A DNA stretch of 33,281 nt from Nitrososphaerota archaeon (GTDB taxonomy: Archaea; Thermoproteota; Nitrososphaeria; Conexivisphaerales; Conexivisphaeraceae). The notes under the pieces were generated by a model that made no database searches, was not told where the DNA came from, and worked only from the letters and a program-made list of their open reading frames with translations. Numbering within the stretch: the first letter of the stretch is position 1; each line of letters begins with the position of its first letter. The stretch covers positions 1-33,281 of the forward strand of contig WYEM01000083.1 of NCBI GenBank assembly GCA_009903775.1, read 5' to 3'. Made by a program: the position numbers and the translations under genes. Below are positions 24,507-31,269 of this stretch, in pieces.

Positions 24507-25637
24507 GTGGAGGGCATAGGCAGATCGTACGGTGAGCTCTGCTCCCTCCTGGGGGCCACACAGCTGCCCGATGAGCAGTCCGTCTCCAGGCTGAGGGAGC
24601 TGATCGAGGGCGCGGGCAGGATAATAACGGTGGGCGCGGGCAGGTCCGGGGAGGTCGCCGATTCCTTCATGAGGTTCCTGAGGAACCTGGGGTATGAGCG
24701 TAGCTATGGTCCCGATGACGTGCCCTACGTGTTGAAGTACAGCGACCTGGTGATAGGATTCAGCGGAAGCGGCACCACGACGTACACGCTGCAGACGCTG
24801 ACGGTCGCCAGGAACGCGGGGTCCAAGATAGTGGTCTTCACCGCGGCCCCGGAGAGCCCCGCGGCGTCCCTGGCCGACCTCGTGATATACCTGCCGGGCA
24901 GGACGAAGTCCGAGCCCGAGGACTACTACGAGCGCCTGCTCAGCAAGGAGACATACGCGCCGCTGACGCCGCTGGGCACGCTGTTCGAGCTCAGGAGCCT
25001 GCTGGTTTCGCTGGCGTTCATAAGGACGCTCGCGGTCGGAGGGAGCCTAGCTGAGAACTACGGCGTGCTCCTGAACCTAGCCTCCAGCTACGTGCCATCG
25101 AGCGAGGAGTTCGACGCGCTGTACTCGCTCATGCCGAAGGCGCGCAGCAGGAGCAACCCGTGGCCGGGGAAGCTCGTGGCGATAGGTGAGGGGCTCTCGG
25201 GCACTGTGGCCAAGTTCTTCGTGACCAGGATGCGCCACGCCGCGAAGGCGGATGAGGTTAGGGAGGTCTACTACTGGCTGGACAAGGGCAGCGTGGCCGT
25301 CATGCCGGGCGACCTGGTGCTCGTGGTGTCAGGATCCGGGGAGCAGCTGCCGGCGGTGCTCGCCGCCAAGGCGAAGTCCAAGGGCGTTCACGTGGCATCG
25401 CTGACATCCTACCCGAACTCCACGCTGGGCCTCAACAGCGACGTGGTGGTGAACGTGCCGGGGAGGAAGGTGCAGAAGATAAGGGGGCTCAGGAGCAGCT
25501 ACCTGCCCAGGGACCCCGCGGATTCCGCGTTCGAGCTCAGGGCGCTGCTATCCCTGGAGGCCATGGTGCACGAGATCGCCAAGATTGAGGGCATCACAGA
25601 GGCCGACATGCGCAAGCTTCACTCGGACTTCACCTGA
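24507..25637 (+). CDS. Double-SIS protein: two fused 6-phospho-3-hexuloisomerase-like domains
   Basis: 376 residues, twice the size of single-domain hexuloisomerase (HxlB/PHI). Domain 1: GAGRSGEVADSFMRFLRNLG, SGSGTTT, LPGRTK and PLTPLGTLFELRSLL, the last being a hallmark of PHI. Domain 2: GEGLSGTVAKFFVTRMRH, VVSGSGEQLPAVLAAKAKSK, VNVPGRKV and FELRALLSLEAMV, lacking the PLTPLGT string. PHI isomerises 3-hexulose 6-phosphate to fructose 6-phosphate, in archaea serving ribulose 5-phosphate formation; the exact sugar here is unknown, and a phosphosugar isomerase of another specificity is possible. A frame open far upstream (to 22878) is antisense noise. Promoter with a large inverted repeat. Confidence 0.8.
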   Translation: MEGIGRSYGELCSLLGATQLPDEQSVSRLRELIEGAGRIITVGAGRSGEVADSFMRFLRNLGYERSYGPDDVPYVLKYSDLVIGFSGSGTTTYTLQTLTVARNAGSKIVVFTAAPESPAASLADLVIYLPGRTKSEPEDYYERLLSKETYAPLTPLGTLFELRSLLVSLAFIRTLAVGGSLAENYGVLLNLASSYVPSSEEFDALYSLMPKARSRSNPWPGKLVAIGEGLSGTVAKFFVTRMRHAAKADEVREVYYWLDKGSVAVMPGDLVLVVSGSGEQLPAVLAAKAKSKGVHVASLTSYPNSTLGLNSDVVVNVPGRKVQKIRGLRSSYLPRDPADSAFELRALLSLEAMVHEIAKIEGITEADMRKLHSDFT

Positions 25638-25697
25638 GGGGCCTCGGCGATCCCATGCGCCGCGAGCAGATCCGGGCGACCACTGGAACGCGAGGAA

Positions 25698-25706
25698 AGT
25701 TATTAT
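25698..25706 (+). promoter_or_regulatory. TATA box of the MIP18 gene
   Basis: AGTTATTAT, which runs into the ATG at 25705; the ATG at 25735, 33 bases from its centre, is the likelier start. Confidence 0.4.
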
Positions 25707-25734
25707 GAGCGCCGCGCGAAGCGTCAGTGAGGAG

Positions 25735-26172
25735 ATGGGGCTTACTCAGGAGCAGAAGGAGGAGATAAGGAGGAAGGTGATAGAGGCGCTGAAGGAGGTC
25801 TACGATCCCGAGATCCCCGTCAACGTCTGGGATCTGGGGCTCATCGAGGAGATATCCGTGAACGATGAGGGGTACGTCGACATAAAAATGATGCTGACCG
25901 CCATAGGCTGCCCGGTCTCGGCGACCATAGCTTACATGGCCGAGGCCACCGTGTGGGACAAGGTCAAGGAGGCCAAGGGCGTCAACGTCGAGATAGTGTG
26001 GGATCATCCGTGGTCCCCGGATCGCGTGACGCCGGAGGGAAGGGAGCAGCTGAAGGTGATATACGGCTACGATATAGTGGAGGACTGGAAGGCCGCTTAC
26101 CAATATCAGCAGGGCGGGGGCGCGGAGAGCGCGCAATCTCGAGCGCAATCGAAACCGATTTCAGCCGCATAG
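25735..26172 (+). CDS. MIP18/FSCA (DUF59) family Fe-S assembly factor
   Basis: 145 residues. KVIEALKEVYDPEIPVNVWD, LGLIEEISV, then VDIKMMLTAIGCPVSATIAY with the single conserved cysteine of the SufT/PaaD/MIP18 group. A C-terminal GYDIVEDWKAAYQ helix follows, with a poorly conserved Gly/Gln/Ser tail. Members act late in Fe-S cluster delivery or in phenylacetate oxygenase maturation; the first is likelier here because SufS and an Mrp-MIP18 fusion are in the same window. Start taken as ATG 25735 because the ATG at 25705 overlaps the TATA box. Followed after 14 bases by the ROK gene. Confidence 0.88.
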   Translation: MGLTQEQKEEIRRKVIEALKEVYDPEIPVNVWDLGLIEEISVNDEGYVDIKMMLTAIGCPVSATIAYMAEATVWDKVKEAKGVNVEIVWDHPWSPDRVTPEGREQLKVIYGYDIVEDWKAAYQYQQGGGAESAQSRAQSKPISAA

Positions 26173-26186
26173 CGCACTCGTGCGCC

Positions 26187-27362
26187 GTGAGGAGGGTCCT
26201 CGCCATCGATATAGGCGCGACCAATCTCAGGGCCGCGCTCGTGGGGGAGGATGGGGAGATCGCCGAGCTGAGGAGGACGCGCACCCCCGAGCGCGGGATC
26301 CTCAGCGTCGTCGGCGACCTCGTGGAGGACCTCGCGAGGCGCGCCGACGCGATCGGGGTCGCATCGGTGGGCCCCTTGGATATCAGGAGGGGGGTGCTGC
26401 TCAATCCCCCGAACCTCCGCGAGCCCGGCGAGATCGACGTGGTCGGCTCCCTGGGCGGGAGGTTCGGCCTGGAGGTCGTCCTGCTGAACGACGCCGTTGC
26501 GGGCGCGGTGGGCGAGTGGCTGCACGGCGCCGGCAGGGGCCTGGACAACATGGTCTACCTGACTTTCAGCACGGGGCTGGGGGCCGGCGCGATCGTGGAC
26601 GGCCGGCCGCTCCTGGGGGCGCGCGGGAACGCCCATGAGGTGGGCCATTTCGTGGTGGATTACAGGAGCGAGCTGAGGTGCGGCTGCGGCGGCCTGGGGC
26701 ACTGGGAGGCGTACTGCTCGGGGGCTGGGCTCCCCAAGCTCGCGCGGCGGCTGCTCCGGGAGCGCGGGGAGGTGGCGAGCCGCCTGAGGGAGATCGATCG
26801 GTCGTCCGGCTCGATGGATGCGGCCACCATATTCAAGTTGGCGAGGGAGGGCGATCCCATAGCCTCGGATGTCGTCCGCGAGTTCTCCAGGATAGCCGCT
26901 GCCGGCATAGCCAGCGTCGCCAGCGCGTATGACCCGGAGTTGATAGTGCTCGGCGGCTCGGTGTACCTGAACAACAGGGACCTCCTAGATGGGGAGATCG
27001 CGGCCAATCTGCCCGAGTACTCCCTGGGCGATCCTCCCCCGCTGGCCCCCGCCGCCCTCGGGGATCTATCGCCGCTCATGGGGGCCGCGGCGGCCGCCCT
27101 GGGCGAGTGGAGGCCGCAAGTGCGGCACAAGCGAGATAGGCGGGCGCCCCCGCGCCCTCCGGGCGATGATAAAACGGCAAACCTCGCCCTTCAGGGCGGG
27201 GTCGTCCCGCTCGGTGGGCCGGAGCGGAAGATTTTTAAACAGGGCCTTGTTAGGGTGCTCAGTAGCGTCCATCAAGGGGGCGTAACCACCAAGACCCCGC
27301 CCCGGGATCCCCGGGGAACCCCCGCCCTAAAGGGCGGGGAGGGGGGTCAGACTCCTGGCTGA
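26187..27362 (+). CDS. ROK-family sugar kinase with a tail read through a repeat element
   Basis: ASKHA kinase: LAIDIGATNLRAALV phosphate-1 loop, VASVGPLDIRRG, the LLNDAVAGAVGEWLHGAG phosphate block with the catalytic Asp, STGLGAGAIVDG, and the ROK zinc motif around CGCGGLGHWEAYCSG (with His for the third Cys, as is common in archaeal members). Probably glucose or N-acetyl-sugar phosphorylation; the specificity is unknown. The kinase ends about LMGAAAAALGEW (27110), near 308 residues. No stop follows, and the frame crosses nearly all of repeat copy D to 27362, adding ~80 residues. GTG 26187; no clear TATA box, so an operon with the MIP18 gene is likely. Confidence 0.88.
   Translation: MRRVLAIDIGATNLRAALVGEDGEIAELRRTRTPERGILSVVGDLVEDLARRADAIGVASVGPLDIRRGVLLNPPNLREPGEIDVVGSLGGRFGLEVVLLNDAVAGAVGEWLHGAGRGLDNMVYLTFSTGLGAGAIVDGRPLLGARGNAHEVGHFVVDYRSELRCGCGGLGHWEAYCSGAGLPKLARRLLRERGEVASRLREIDRSSGSMDAATIFKLAREGDPIASDVVREFSRIAAAGIASVASAYDPELIVLGGSVYLNNRDLLDGEIAANLPEYSLGDPPPLAPAALGDLSPLMGAAAAALGEWRPQVRHKRDRRAPPRPPGDDKTANLALQGGVVPLGGPERKIFKQGLVRVLSSVHQGGVTTKTPPRDPRGTPALKGGEGGQTPG
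27168..27350 (-). repeat. 183-bp hairpin element, copy D
   Basis: Minus-strand copy of the element at 15521-15704 with the same two borders (GATAAAACGGCA at the 27168 side, CTGACCCCCC at 27350). Hairpins: CCTCGCCCTTCAGGGCGGGG at 27182-27201 and CCCCGCCCTAAAGGGCGGGG near 27320-27340; between them CCCCGGGATCCCCGGGG and a TATA-like box that reads GTTTAAAAAT on the minus strand (27231-27240), which would start an RNA about 27208, directly before the 27182-27201 hairpin. It lies between the ROK and FkbM-like genes and is translated in frame by ROK. Confidence 0.75.
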
Positions 27363-27398
27363 GCCCCCTGAGCTATCCCTCGATGCAATTCGGGATGG

Positions 27399-27405
27399 TT
27401 TTATC
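27399..27405 (+). promoter_or_regulatory. TATA box of the FkbM-like gene
   Basis: TTTTATC, centred 26 bases before GTG 27428. Confidence 0.45.
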
Positions 27406-27427
27406 AGACCGCGCGCGGATGCCCCGC

Positions 27428-28027
27428 GTGTGGAGGGTGGTTTCTTCGCTGGAGGACGGCAGGAGCCTCCTAGATGGGGGAGGCGTGAGGCTGATAGGCG
27501 CGCGCTACGCCGAGCCGTGGCCCGTCAGCGTCATCGAGGAGATACGGCACATGGTGGCCCTGGCCGGGGCCAGGTCCTGCACGGTCGTGGGGGCGCACAT
27601 AGGGGAACCCCTGGTGGCCCTGGCCGGCCTCTGCGCCGAGGTCCGCGCCTACGAGCCGGATCCTGCGAACTGCTACCTCTTGACCGAGAACATGGAGTTG
27701 AACGGCATCCGTGCATCCGTGAGGTGTGAGGCCGTCTCGAGCGGCGAGGGAAGGGCCAGCGCGGAGGTCGGGGGGCACCCCCTCAGGATAGAGGCGATAG
27801 GCATCAATAGGGTGCTGAACTTCCGGAGCGACCTCGTGCTTCTACTCTGCGGCGACTGCGCCTCCAGGGCCTCGCGCCTCGACTGCGGGGCCCTGTCGCT
27901 GGTGGGAGGGTACGTGTTCCCCAGGCACTCCGACCTGGGGGACAAGCTCTCCTCATGCGGCTTCAGCCTGAGCCGGGGATCGACCGAGGCCCTCGCGCTG
28001 AGGCCTCGCCCGGCACGGCGCGGTTAG
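27428..28027 (+). CDS. FkbM-like SAM-dependent methyltransferase
   Basis: About 199 residues. CTVVGAHIGEPLVALAG is motif I (FkbM proteins usually have Gly-Ala-Asn-Ile-Gly), VRAYEPDPANCYLLTENMEL the acidic motif with its adenosine contacts, NGIRASVRCEAVSSGEGRAS the typical following strand. The later part is rich in Cys and Ser. Substrate unknown. The frame is open to 27383 and an ATG lies at 27419, but TATA spacing favours GTG 27428. It ends 40 bases before an inverted repeat that surrounds the next promoter. Confidence 0.72.
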   Translation: MWRVVSSLEDGRSLLDGGGVRLIGARYAEPWPVSVIEEIRHMVALAGARSCTVVGAHIGEPLVALAGLCAEVRAYEPDPANCYLLTENMELNGIRASVRCEAVSSGEGRASAEVGGHPLRIEAIGINRVLNFRSDLVLLLCGDCASRASRLDCGALSLVGGYVFPRHSDLGDKLSSCGFSLSRGSTEALALRPRPARRG

Positions 28028-28050
28028 CCGGCGTAAGGTTAAACGCCGGC
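28027..28050. promoter_or_regulatory. Inverted repeat framing a TATA box
   Basis: GCCGGCGT (28027-28034), AAGGTTAA, ACGCCGGC (28043-28050): perfect 8-bp arms around the TATA core GGTTAA, 27 bases before GTG 28068. It could be an operator that blocks TBP when bound, or a hairpin ending the FkbM-like transcript. Confidence 0.5.
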
Positions 28051-28067
28051 GGGCCACGATTGTGCGC

Positions 28068-28370
28068 GTGGGCTTGGGCTGGCTCCGGAACCTCCCGCCC
28101 TTCGGGATGCCCGGCGAGCTCCTCGGGGGCGCGACATCGCGCATCCCGCGCGTGGGCTCCTCCGCGCTCCACACGGGCAGCGGCGATTGCGAGGGCTTGG
28201 ATGGCCTCTGGATGCCGCTATCCCGCACGGGGAGGTCGCTCCCCGGCGAGGGCAAGCCCGGCGCCGTTGCGCTCTCGGGCACGCTCCATGAGACGGGGGC
28301 GAGCGGCGGTGTCCGCGCCCTCGTGGCGCGGTGGTACAGGATCTTGCTCGAGGTAGGTGATGGGATCTGA
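28068..28370 (+). CDS. Unknown small protein upstream of hjc
   Basis: 100 residues from GTG 28068: GLGWLRNLPPFGMPGELLGG at the start, a Gly/Ser-rich middle, and VRALVARWYRILLEVGDGI at the end. I do not recognise the family and see no membrane helix. Support that it is a gene: a TATA box at exact leaderless spacing, and its stop overlaps the ribosome-binding site and start region of hjc, as in an operon. Against: Gly/Pro/Arg-rich make-up, and long open frames also exist on the other strand. Confidence 0.5.
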   Translation: MGLGWLRNLPPFGMPGELLGGATSRIPRVGSSALHTGSGDCEGLDGLWMPLSRTGRSLPGEGKPGAVALSGTLHETGASGGVRALVARWYRILLEVGDGI

Positions 28371-28768
28371 GGTCCGAGGAGTCGCGTTCGCGCCGGCGCG
28401 GCCTTGACAAGGAGCGCGATCTGGCGCGCCGCCTCTGGGAGAGGGGGTTCGCATCCATGAGGGCACCGGCCAGCGGCGCGAAGGCCAAGCGCTTCGTGCA
28501 ACCCGATGTAATAGCTGCGAAGGGGGGATCCCTCTTCGCATTCGAGGTGAAGGCCAGGAGCGAGATCCCGATCTACGTGGAACAGGATCAGGTGGAGAAG
28601 CTGGCCGAGTGGGCCAGGCGGGCGGGCGCGCGTCCCTTCTTCGCAATATACTATGGGGGGAGGTGGCGGTTCGTGCCGCTGGAGCGCGCCTCGCGCGTCG
28701 GCCGCAACTACAGGATAGACGGGGAGAGCCTATCCGCTGCCCTCAGCATGGACGAACTCACGGCCTGA
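28367..28768 (+). CDS. hjc: Holliday junction resolvase Hjc (N-terminus uncertain)
   Basis: Structure-specific endonuclease that cuts four-way DNA junctions. The frame reads GLDKERDLARRLWERGFASM, RAPASGAKAKRFVQPDVIAA and GGSLFAFEVKARSEIPIYVE, the Hjc order with the catalytic Glu, Asp and Glu-x-Lys residues, then DQVEKLAEWARRAGARPFFA. The conserved helix lies upstream of ATG 28457, so that ATG is too short a start. In frame there is only CTG 28367; an ATG at 28360 with GAGGTAGGTG just before it is one base out of frame. Non-standard start, programmed or accidental frameshift, or sequence error are all possible. Ends with an 11-base overlap with the convergent PduO gene. Confidence 0.85.
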   Translation: MRSEESRSRRRGLDKERDLARRLWERGFASMRAPASGAKAKRFVQPDVIAAKGGSLFAFEVKARSEIPIYVEQDQVEKLAEWARRAGARPFFAIYYGGRWRFVPLERASRVGRNYRIDGESLSAALSMDELTA

Positions 28769-29294
28769 AGGCCTCCTCCCGGATCCCCATCCTCCTGTTC
28801 ACGTGCACCGCGAGCGCGAAGAGCGCGCTGCTCGCCCTGTTGACCGCGGCGAGCGCCACCGGCTGGTCCACGCCCTCCTCGCGTGCCGCCCGGACCATGG
28901 CGCGCTCCAGCCTCCTGGTGAGCGCCCTGGCCAAGTGGAGCGCGGCCGCGGCCGGGTGACCGGACGGCAGCACGAACAGCTCCACGTCCTCCATCCTCGC
29001 GTCGGTCACCTCCTCCAACCACTTCACGTCCTCCCTGGAAATGAGCTCCCTCCTTCCGCGCGTTTCGAAAGCGGTGACCGCGGCGAACAGTGTCCTCTGC
29101 AGCCTCGAGAGGTCGCCGTCCACGTCCCTCAGCTCGGGCGGCAGCAGGGCCCTCGCCAGGCCTATCGCGGACACGGCCTCGTCGAGCGCCCCCGAGAGCT
29201 CCACGGACGGGTGATCCTTGGTAACCCTGCCGCCCGTCAGTGGGCTGTACGTGGTACCATCGTCTCCTGTGCCCGTGTACGCCCTGAACCTCAC
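28758..29294 (-). CDS. Cob(I)alamin adenosyltransferase, PduO type
   Basis: 178 residues. Makes adenosylcobalamin from ATP and cob(I)alamin. YTGTGDDGTTYSPLTGGRVT is the ATP-binding N-terminal loop, DHPSVELSGALDEAVSAIGL the second block, and the end carries FVLPSGHPAAAALHLARALT and AVNRASSALFALAVHVNRR. GTG 29294 lies 27 bases from the TATA box GTTTTTATCC (29317-29325); the longer open frame to 29501 is not needed. Indicates use or salvage of B12. Confidence 0.92.
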   Translation of the reverse strand: MRFRAYTGTGDDGTTYSPLTGGRVTKDHPSVELSGALDEAVSAIGLARALLPPELRDVDGDLSRLQRTLFAAVTAFETRGRRELISREDVKWLEEVTDARMEDVELFVLPSGHPAAAALHLARALTRRLERAMVRAAREEGVDQPVALAAVNRASSALFALAVHVNRRMGIREEAFRP

Positions 29295-29316
29295 GCGGTC
29301 GCGCCGGCTCCCGAGG

Positions 29317-29325
29317 GATAAAAAC
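29317..29325 (-). promoter_or_regulatory. TATA box of the PduO gene
   Basis: GTTTTTATC on the coding strand, 27 bases from GTG 29294. Confidence 0.55.
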
Positions 29326-29396
29326 GTGAGCGGCGAAGGCCTTCGTGCGCTGCGGGGCTGTCCCGCGGCACCATCGACCCTCTCAATAATGTTTCT

Positions 29397-29406
29397 TGAT
29401 ATAATC
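29397..29406 (+). promoter_or_regulatory. TATA box of the small membrane protein gene
   Basis: GATATAATCT, centred 29-30 bases before GTG 29431 and 33 before ATG 29434. Confidence 0.5.
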
Positions 29407-29430
29407 TCTCTTCGAAAGGTTTCGGCCGGC

Positions 29431-29739
29431 GTGATGTCGCTGGCGCAGTCATCCCTCAAGGGGGTAGAGGGGCTCGGCGTGCCTATGGGGATATTCGTCA
29501 TGATCTACGGGCTCTCGATACTTGAGAGCGGGCTGTCAACGGGGCCGCTCGTTGCGGCATCGCTTTTCGTGCTGGAGGGTCTCTCCGCGATCATAGCATC
29601 CATCGCCCTTGCCAGGGGAGGTCGTGCGCCGTCTTACGCCGCGATCACCCTGCTCGGTCTCTCCGCGATCGTAGCCTTAGCCATAGTGATCCCCGCTACT
29701 TTCGTCCACCCCGTGGCGTTCTCGAAGTGTTTCCCGTAG
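29431..29739 (+). CDS. Small three-helix membrane protein, function unknown
   Basis: About 102 residues (GTG 29431, or ATG 29434). Three hydrophobic stretches: PMGIFVMIYGLSILESGL, PLVAASLFVLEGLSAIIASI and AITLLGLSAIVALAIVIPAT, with Arg/Gly-rich loops between the last two. No motif recognised. The frame is open upstream to 29218, but that part is antisense to PduO; the TATA box at 29397 sets the start. Confidence 0.6.
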   Translation: MMSLAQSSLKGVEGLGVPMGIFVMIYGLSILESGLSTGPLVAASLFVLEGLSAIIASIALARGGRAPSYAAITLLGLSAIVALAIVIPATFVHPVAFSKCFP

Positions 29740-29806
29740 ATTCATACGAAGTCTGCACAGTATACCTTTATATAATTATTAATTTGAAATATAATCTTTG
29801 ATGAAT
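29740..29806. other. AT-rich intergenic stretch
   Basis: About 65 bases that are mostly A and T, including TTTATATAATTATTAATTTG, in a genome that is otherwise GC-rich. No gene. It may hold promoter elements, or simply be insertion-prone sequence, as copy E starts at its end. I see no repeated origin-recognition motifs. Confidence 0.4.
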
Positions 29807-29853
29807 GATATAAAACGGCAAACCCCGCCCTGAAGGGCGGGGAGGGGGGGGAT
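29807..29853 (-). repeat. Short hairpin repeat, copy E
   Basis: GATATAAAACGGCAAACC, then the perfect hairpin CCCCGCCCTGAAGGGCGGGG at 29824-29843, then the G run that pairs with the left border of copies B and D. Same 45-48-bp class as copy A. The hairpin is identical to that at the 3' end of the tnpB relic (32570-32589). The remaining bases to 29975 hold no gene but several small inverted repeats (GGCCCA/TGGGCC, GGGGGAATCCCCC). Confidence 0.7.
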
Positions 29854-29978
29854 CGAGCCGCTCCCCTACGTGGCAATCACACGTCCCACGCTGGCCCACA
29901 TCCATGGGCCTGTGGGTGCGGGCTTATTCGGAGCTCACCGGGGGAATCCCCCTGTTCGCTATCCTCGCGATCCGGCGA

Positions 29979-29986
29979 TTTAAATA
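29979..29986 (+). promoter_or_regulatory. TATA box of sufS
   Basis: TTTAAATA, centred 28 bases before GTG 30011. Confidence 0.55.
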
Positions 29987-30010
29987 CCAGCGCGCTCCCT
30001 GTGTGGTCGC

Positions 30011-31201
30011 GTGGACGTCGCCAAGCTGAGGGAGGACTTTCCGGTCCTTTCGAGCGGCGTCATATACTTGGACAGCGCTGCCACGTCCCTGAAGCCCCGC
30101 GCCGTCGTGGACGCCGTGAGGAGGTACTATGAGGAGTACACCGAGAACGTGCACAGGGGCATGGGCAGGATGGCCCAGAGGGCCACTGACGAGTACGAGG
30201 GGGCCAGGGAGGCCCTGGCCTCGTTCATAGGAGCGAAGCCCCACGAGGTCGCCTTCACGTCGGGGACGACGGCCTCCATAAACATAGTCGCCGAGGGCAT
30301 CGCGTGGGAGGCGGGGGACGAGATCGTGGTGACTCGCATGGAGCATCACTCGAATCTGCTGCCCTGGATCAGGGCATCCAAGATCCACGGGCTGAGGCTG
30401 AGGTTCGTGGAGCTCGACGACGAGGGCAGGCTGGACATGCGCTCGCTCGAGGCGTCGCTGGGCCCTAGGACGAGGCTCGTCGCCTTGACGCACTCCTCCA
30501 ACGTGACCGGCGTCGTGAACGACGTGGAGGCCGTGGCCAAGCTGGCCCACGACCACGGCGCGCTCCTGCTGGTCGATGGGGCGCAGTCGGTGCCGCACAT
30601 GCCGGTCGACGTCCGCAGGTTGGGGGCCGACTTCCTGGCCTTCAGCGGCCACAAGATGCTGGGGCCGACCGGGATAGGCGTCCTCTACGTCTCGGAGGCA
30701 GCTCAGGATTCCCTGCAGCCGCCGTGGCTGGGCGGCGGGATGGTCGAGGAAGTCACTGGGGATTACTACAGGCTCCTCGGGTTCCCCCAGCGCTTGGAGC
30801 CCGGCACGCCGAACATAGCCGGGGCCCTGGGGCTCGGCGCGGCCGCCAGGTACCTCAGCGGCATAGGGATGGAGGGCGTACTGGAGCACGAGCTCGAATT
30901 GGTCCGGGTCGCCCTCGACGAGTTGAGGGGCATCGAGGGGCTGAGCCTGCTCGGCCCTTGGAGCCCCCGCGGAAGGCTCGGGATATTCTCATTCTCGCTC
31001 CGCGGCCGCCACCCGGATGAGGTTGCGGCCCTCCTGAGCGAGATGTCCGGGATAGAGGTCAGATCCGGCTACCACTGCGCGCAGCCCCTGCACATGAGGT
31101 ACGGATTCCGCGGCACCGTGCGCGCGTCCACCTACCTGTATAACACGGTGGATGAGATCCGCGCCCTCGCGGACTCCCTGCGCAGGATATCCAGAATGTG
31201 A
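30011..31201 (+). CDS. sufS: Cysteine desulfurase, SufS type
   Basis: 396 residues. PLP enzyme that takes sulfur from cysteine for Fe-S clusters. YLDSAATSLKPRAVVDAV opening; TSGTTASINIVAEGI; HHSNLLPW; LLVDGAQSVPHMPVDV with the PLP-pyridine Asp; FSGHKMLGPTGIGVLY with the PLP lysine; and RSGYHCAQPLHMRYG with the persulfide cysteine (Cys356) in the short-loop group II form. Full length. No SufBCD or scaffold gene beside it, but the Mrp and MIP18 proteins in this window could act downstream. Confidence 0.96.
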   Translation: MDVAKLREDFPVLSSGVIYLDSAATSLKPRAVVDAVRRYYEEYTENVHRGMGRMAQRATDEYEGAREALASFIGAKPHEVAFTSGTTASINIVAEGIAWEAGDEIVVTRMEHHSNLLPWIRASKIHGLRLRFVELDDEGRLDMRSLEASLGPRTRLVALTHSSNVTGVVNDVEAVAKLAHDHGALLLVDGAQSVPHMPVDVRRLGADFLAFSGHKMLGPTGIGVLYVSEAAQDSLQPPWLGGGMVEEVTGDYYRLLGFPQRLEPGTPNIAGALGLGAAARYLSGIGMEGVLEHELELVRVALDELRGIEGLSLLGPWSPRGRLGIFSFSLRGRHPDEVAALLSEMSGIEVRSGYHCAQPLHMRYGFRGTVRASTYLYNTVDEIRALADSLRRISRM

Positions 31202-31222
31202 GGCCCGGCCCTCCCGCTCACG

Positions 31223-31242
31223 AATATGCGCCGGCGCATATT
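31223..31242. promoter_or_regulatory. 20-bp perfect palindrome over the M20 gene promoter
   Basis: AATATGCGCCGGCGCATATT, a perfect palindrome whose right arm runs into the TATA core CATATTAAC (31238-31246). A dimeric regulator bound here would cover the TBP/TFB site. Confidence 0.6.
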
Positions 31243-31269
31243 AACAGATGTGGCGTGTAAAGATATTAG

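Noticed and set aside
27953-28501. Long minus-strand frames opposite the unknown small gene and hjc
   Set aside because: Arg/Ser/Pro-rich shadows; the plus strand has promoters at correct spacing and the Hjc motifs.
29740-29806. Replication origin
   Set aside because: AT-rich, but with no repeated origin-box motif and no cdc6/orc gene in the window.
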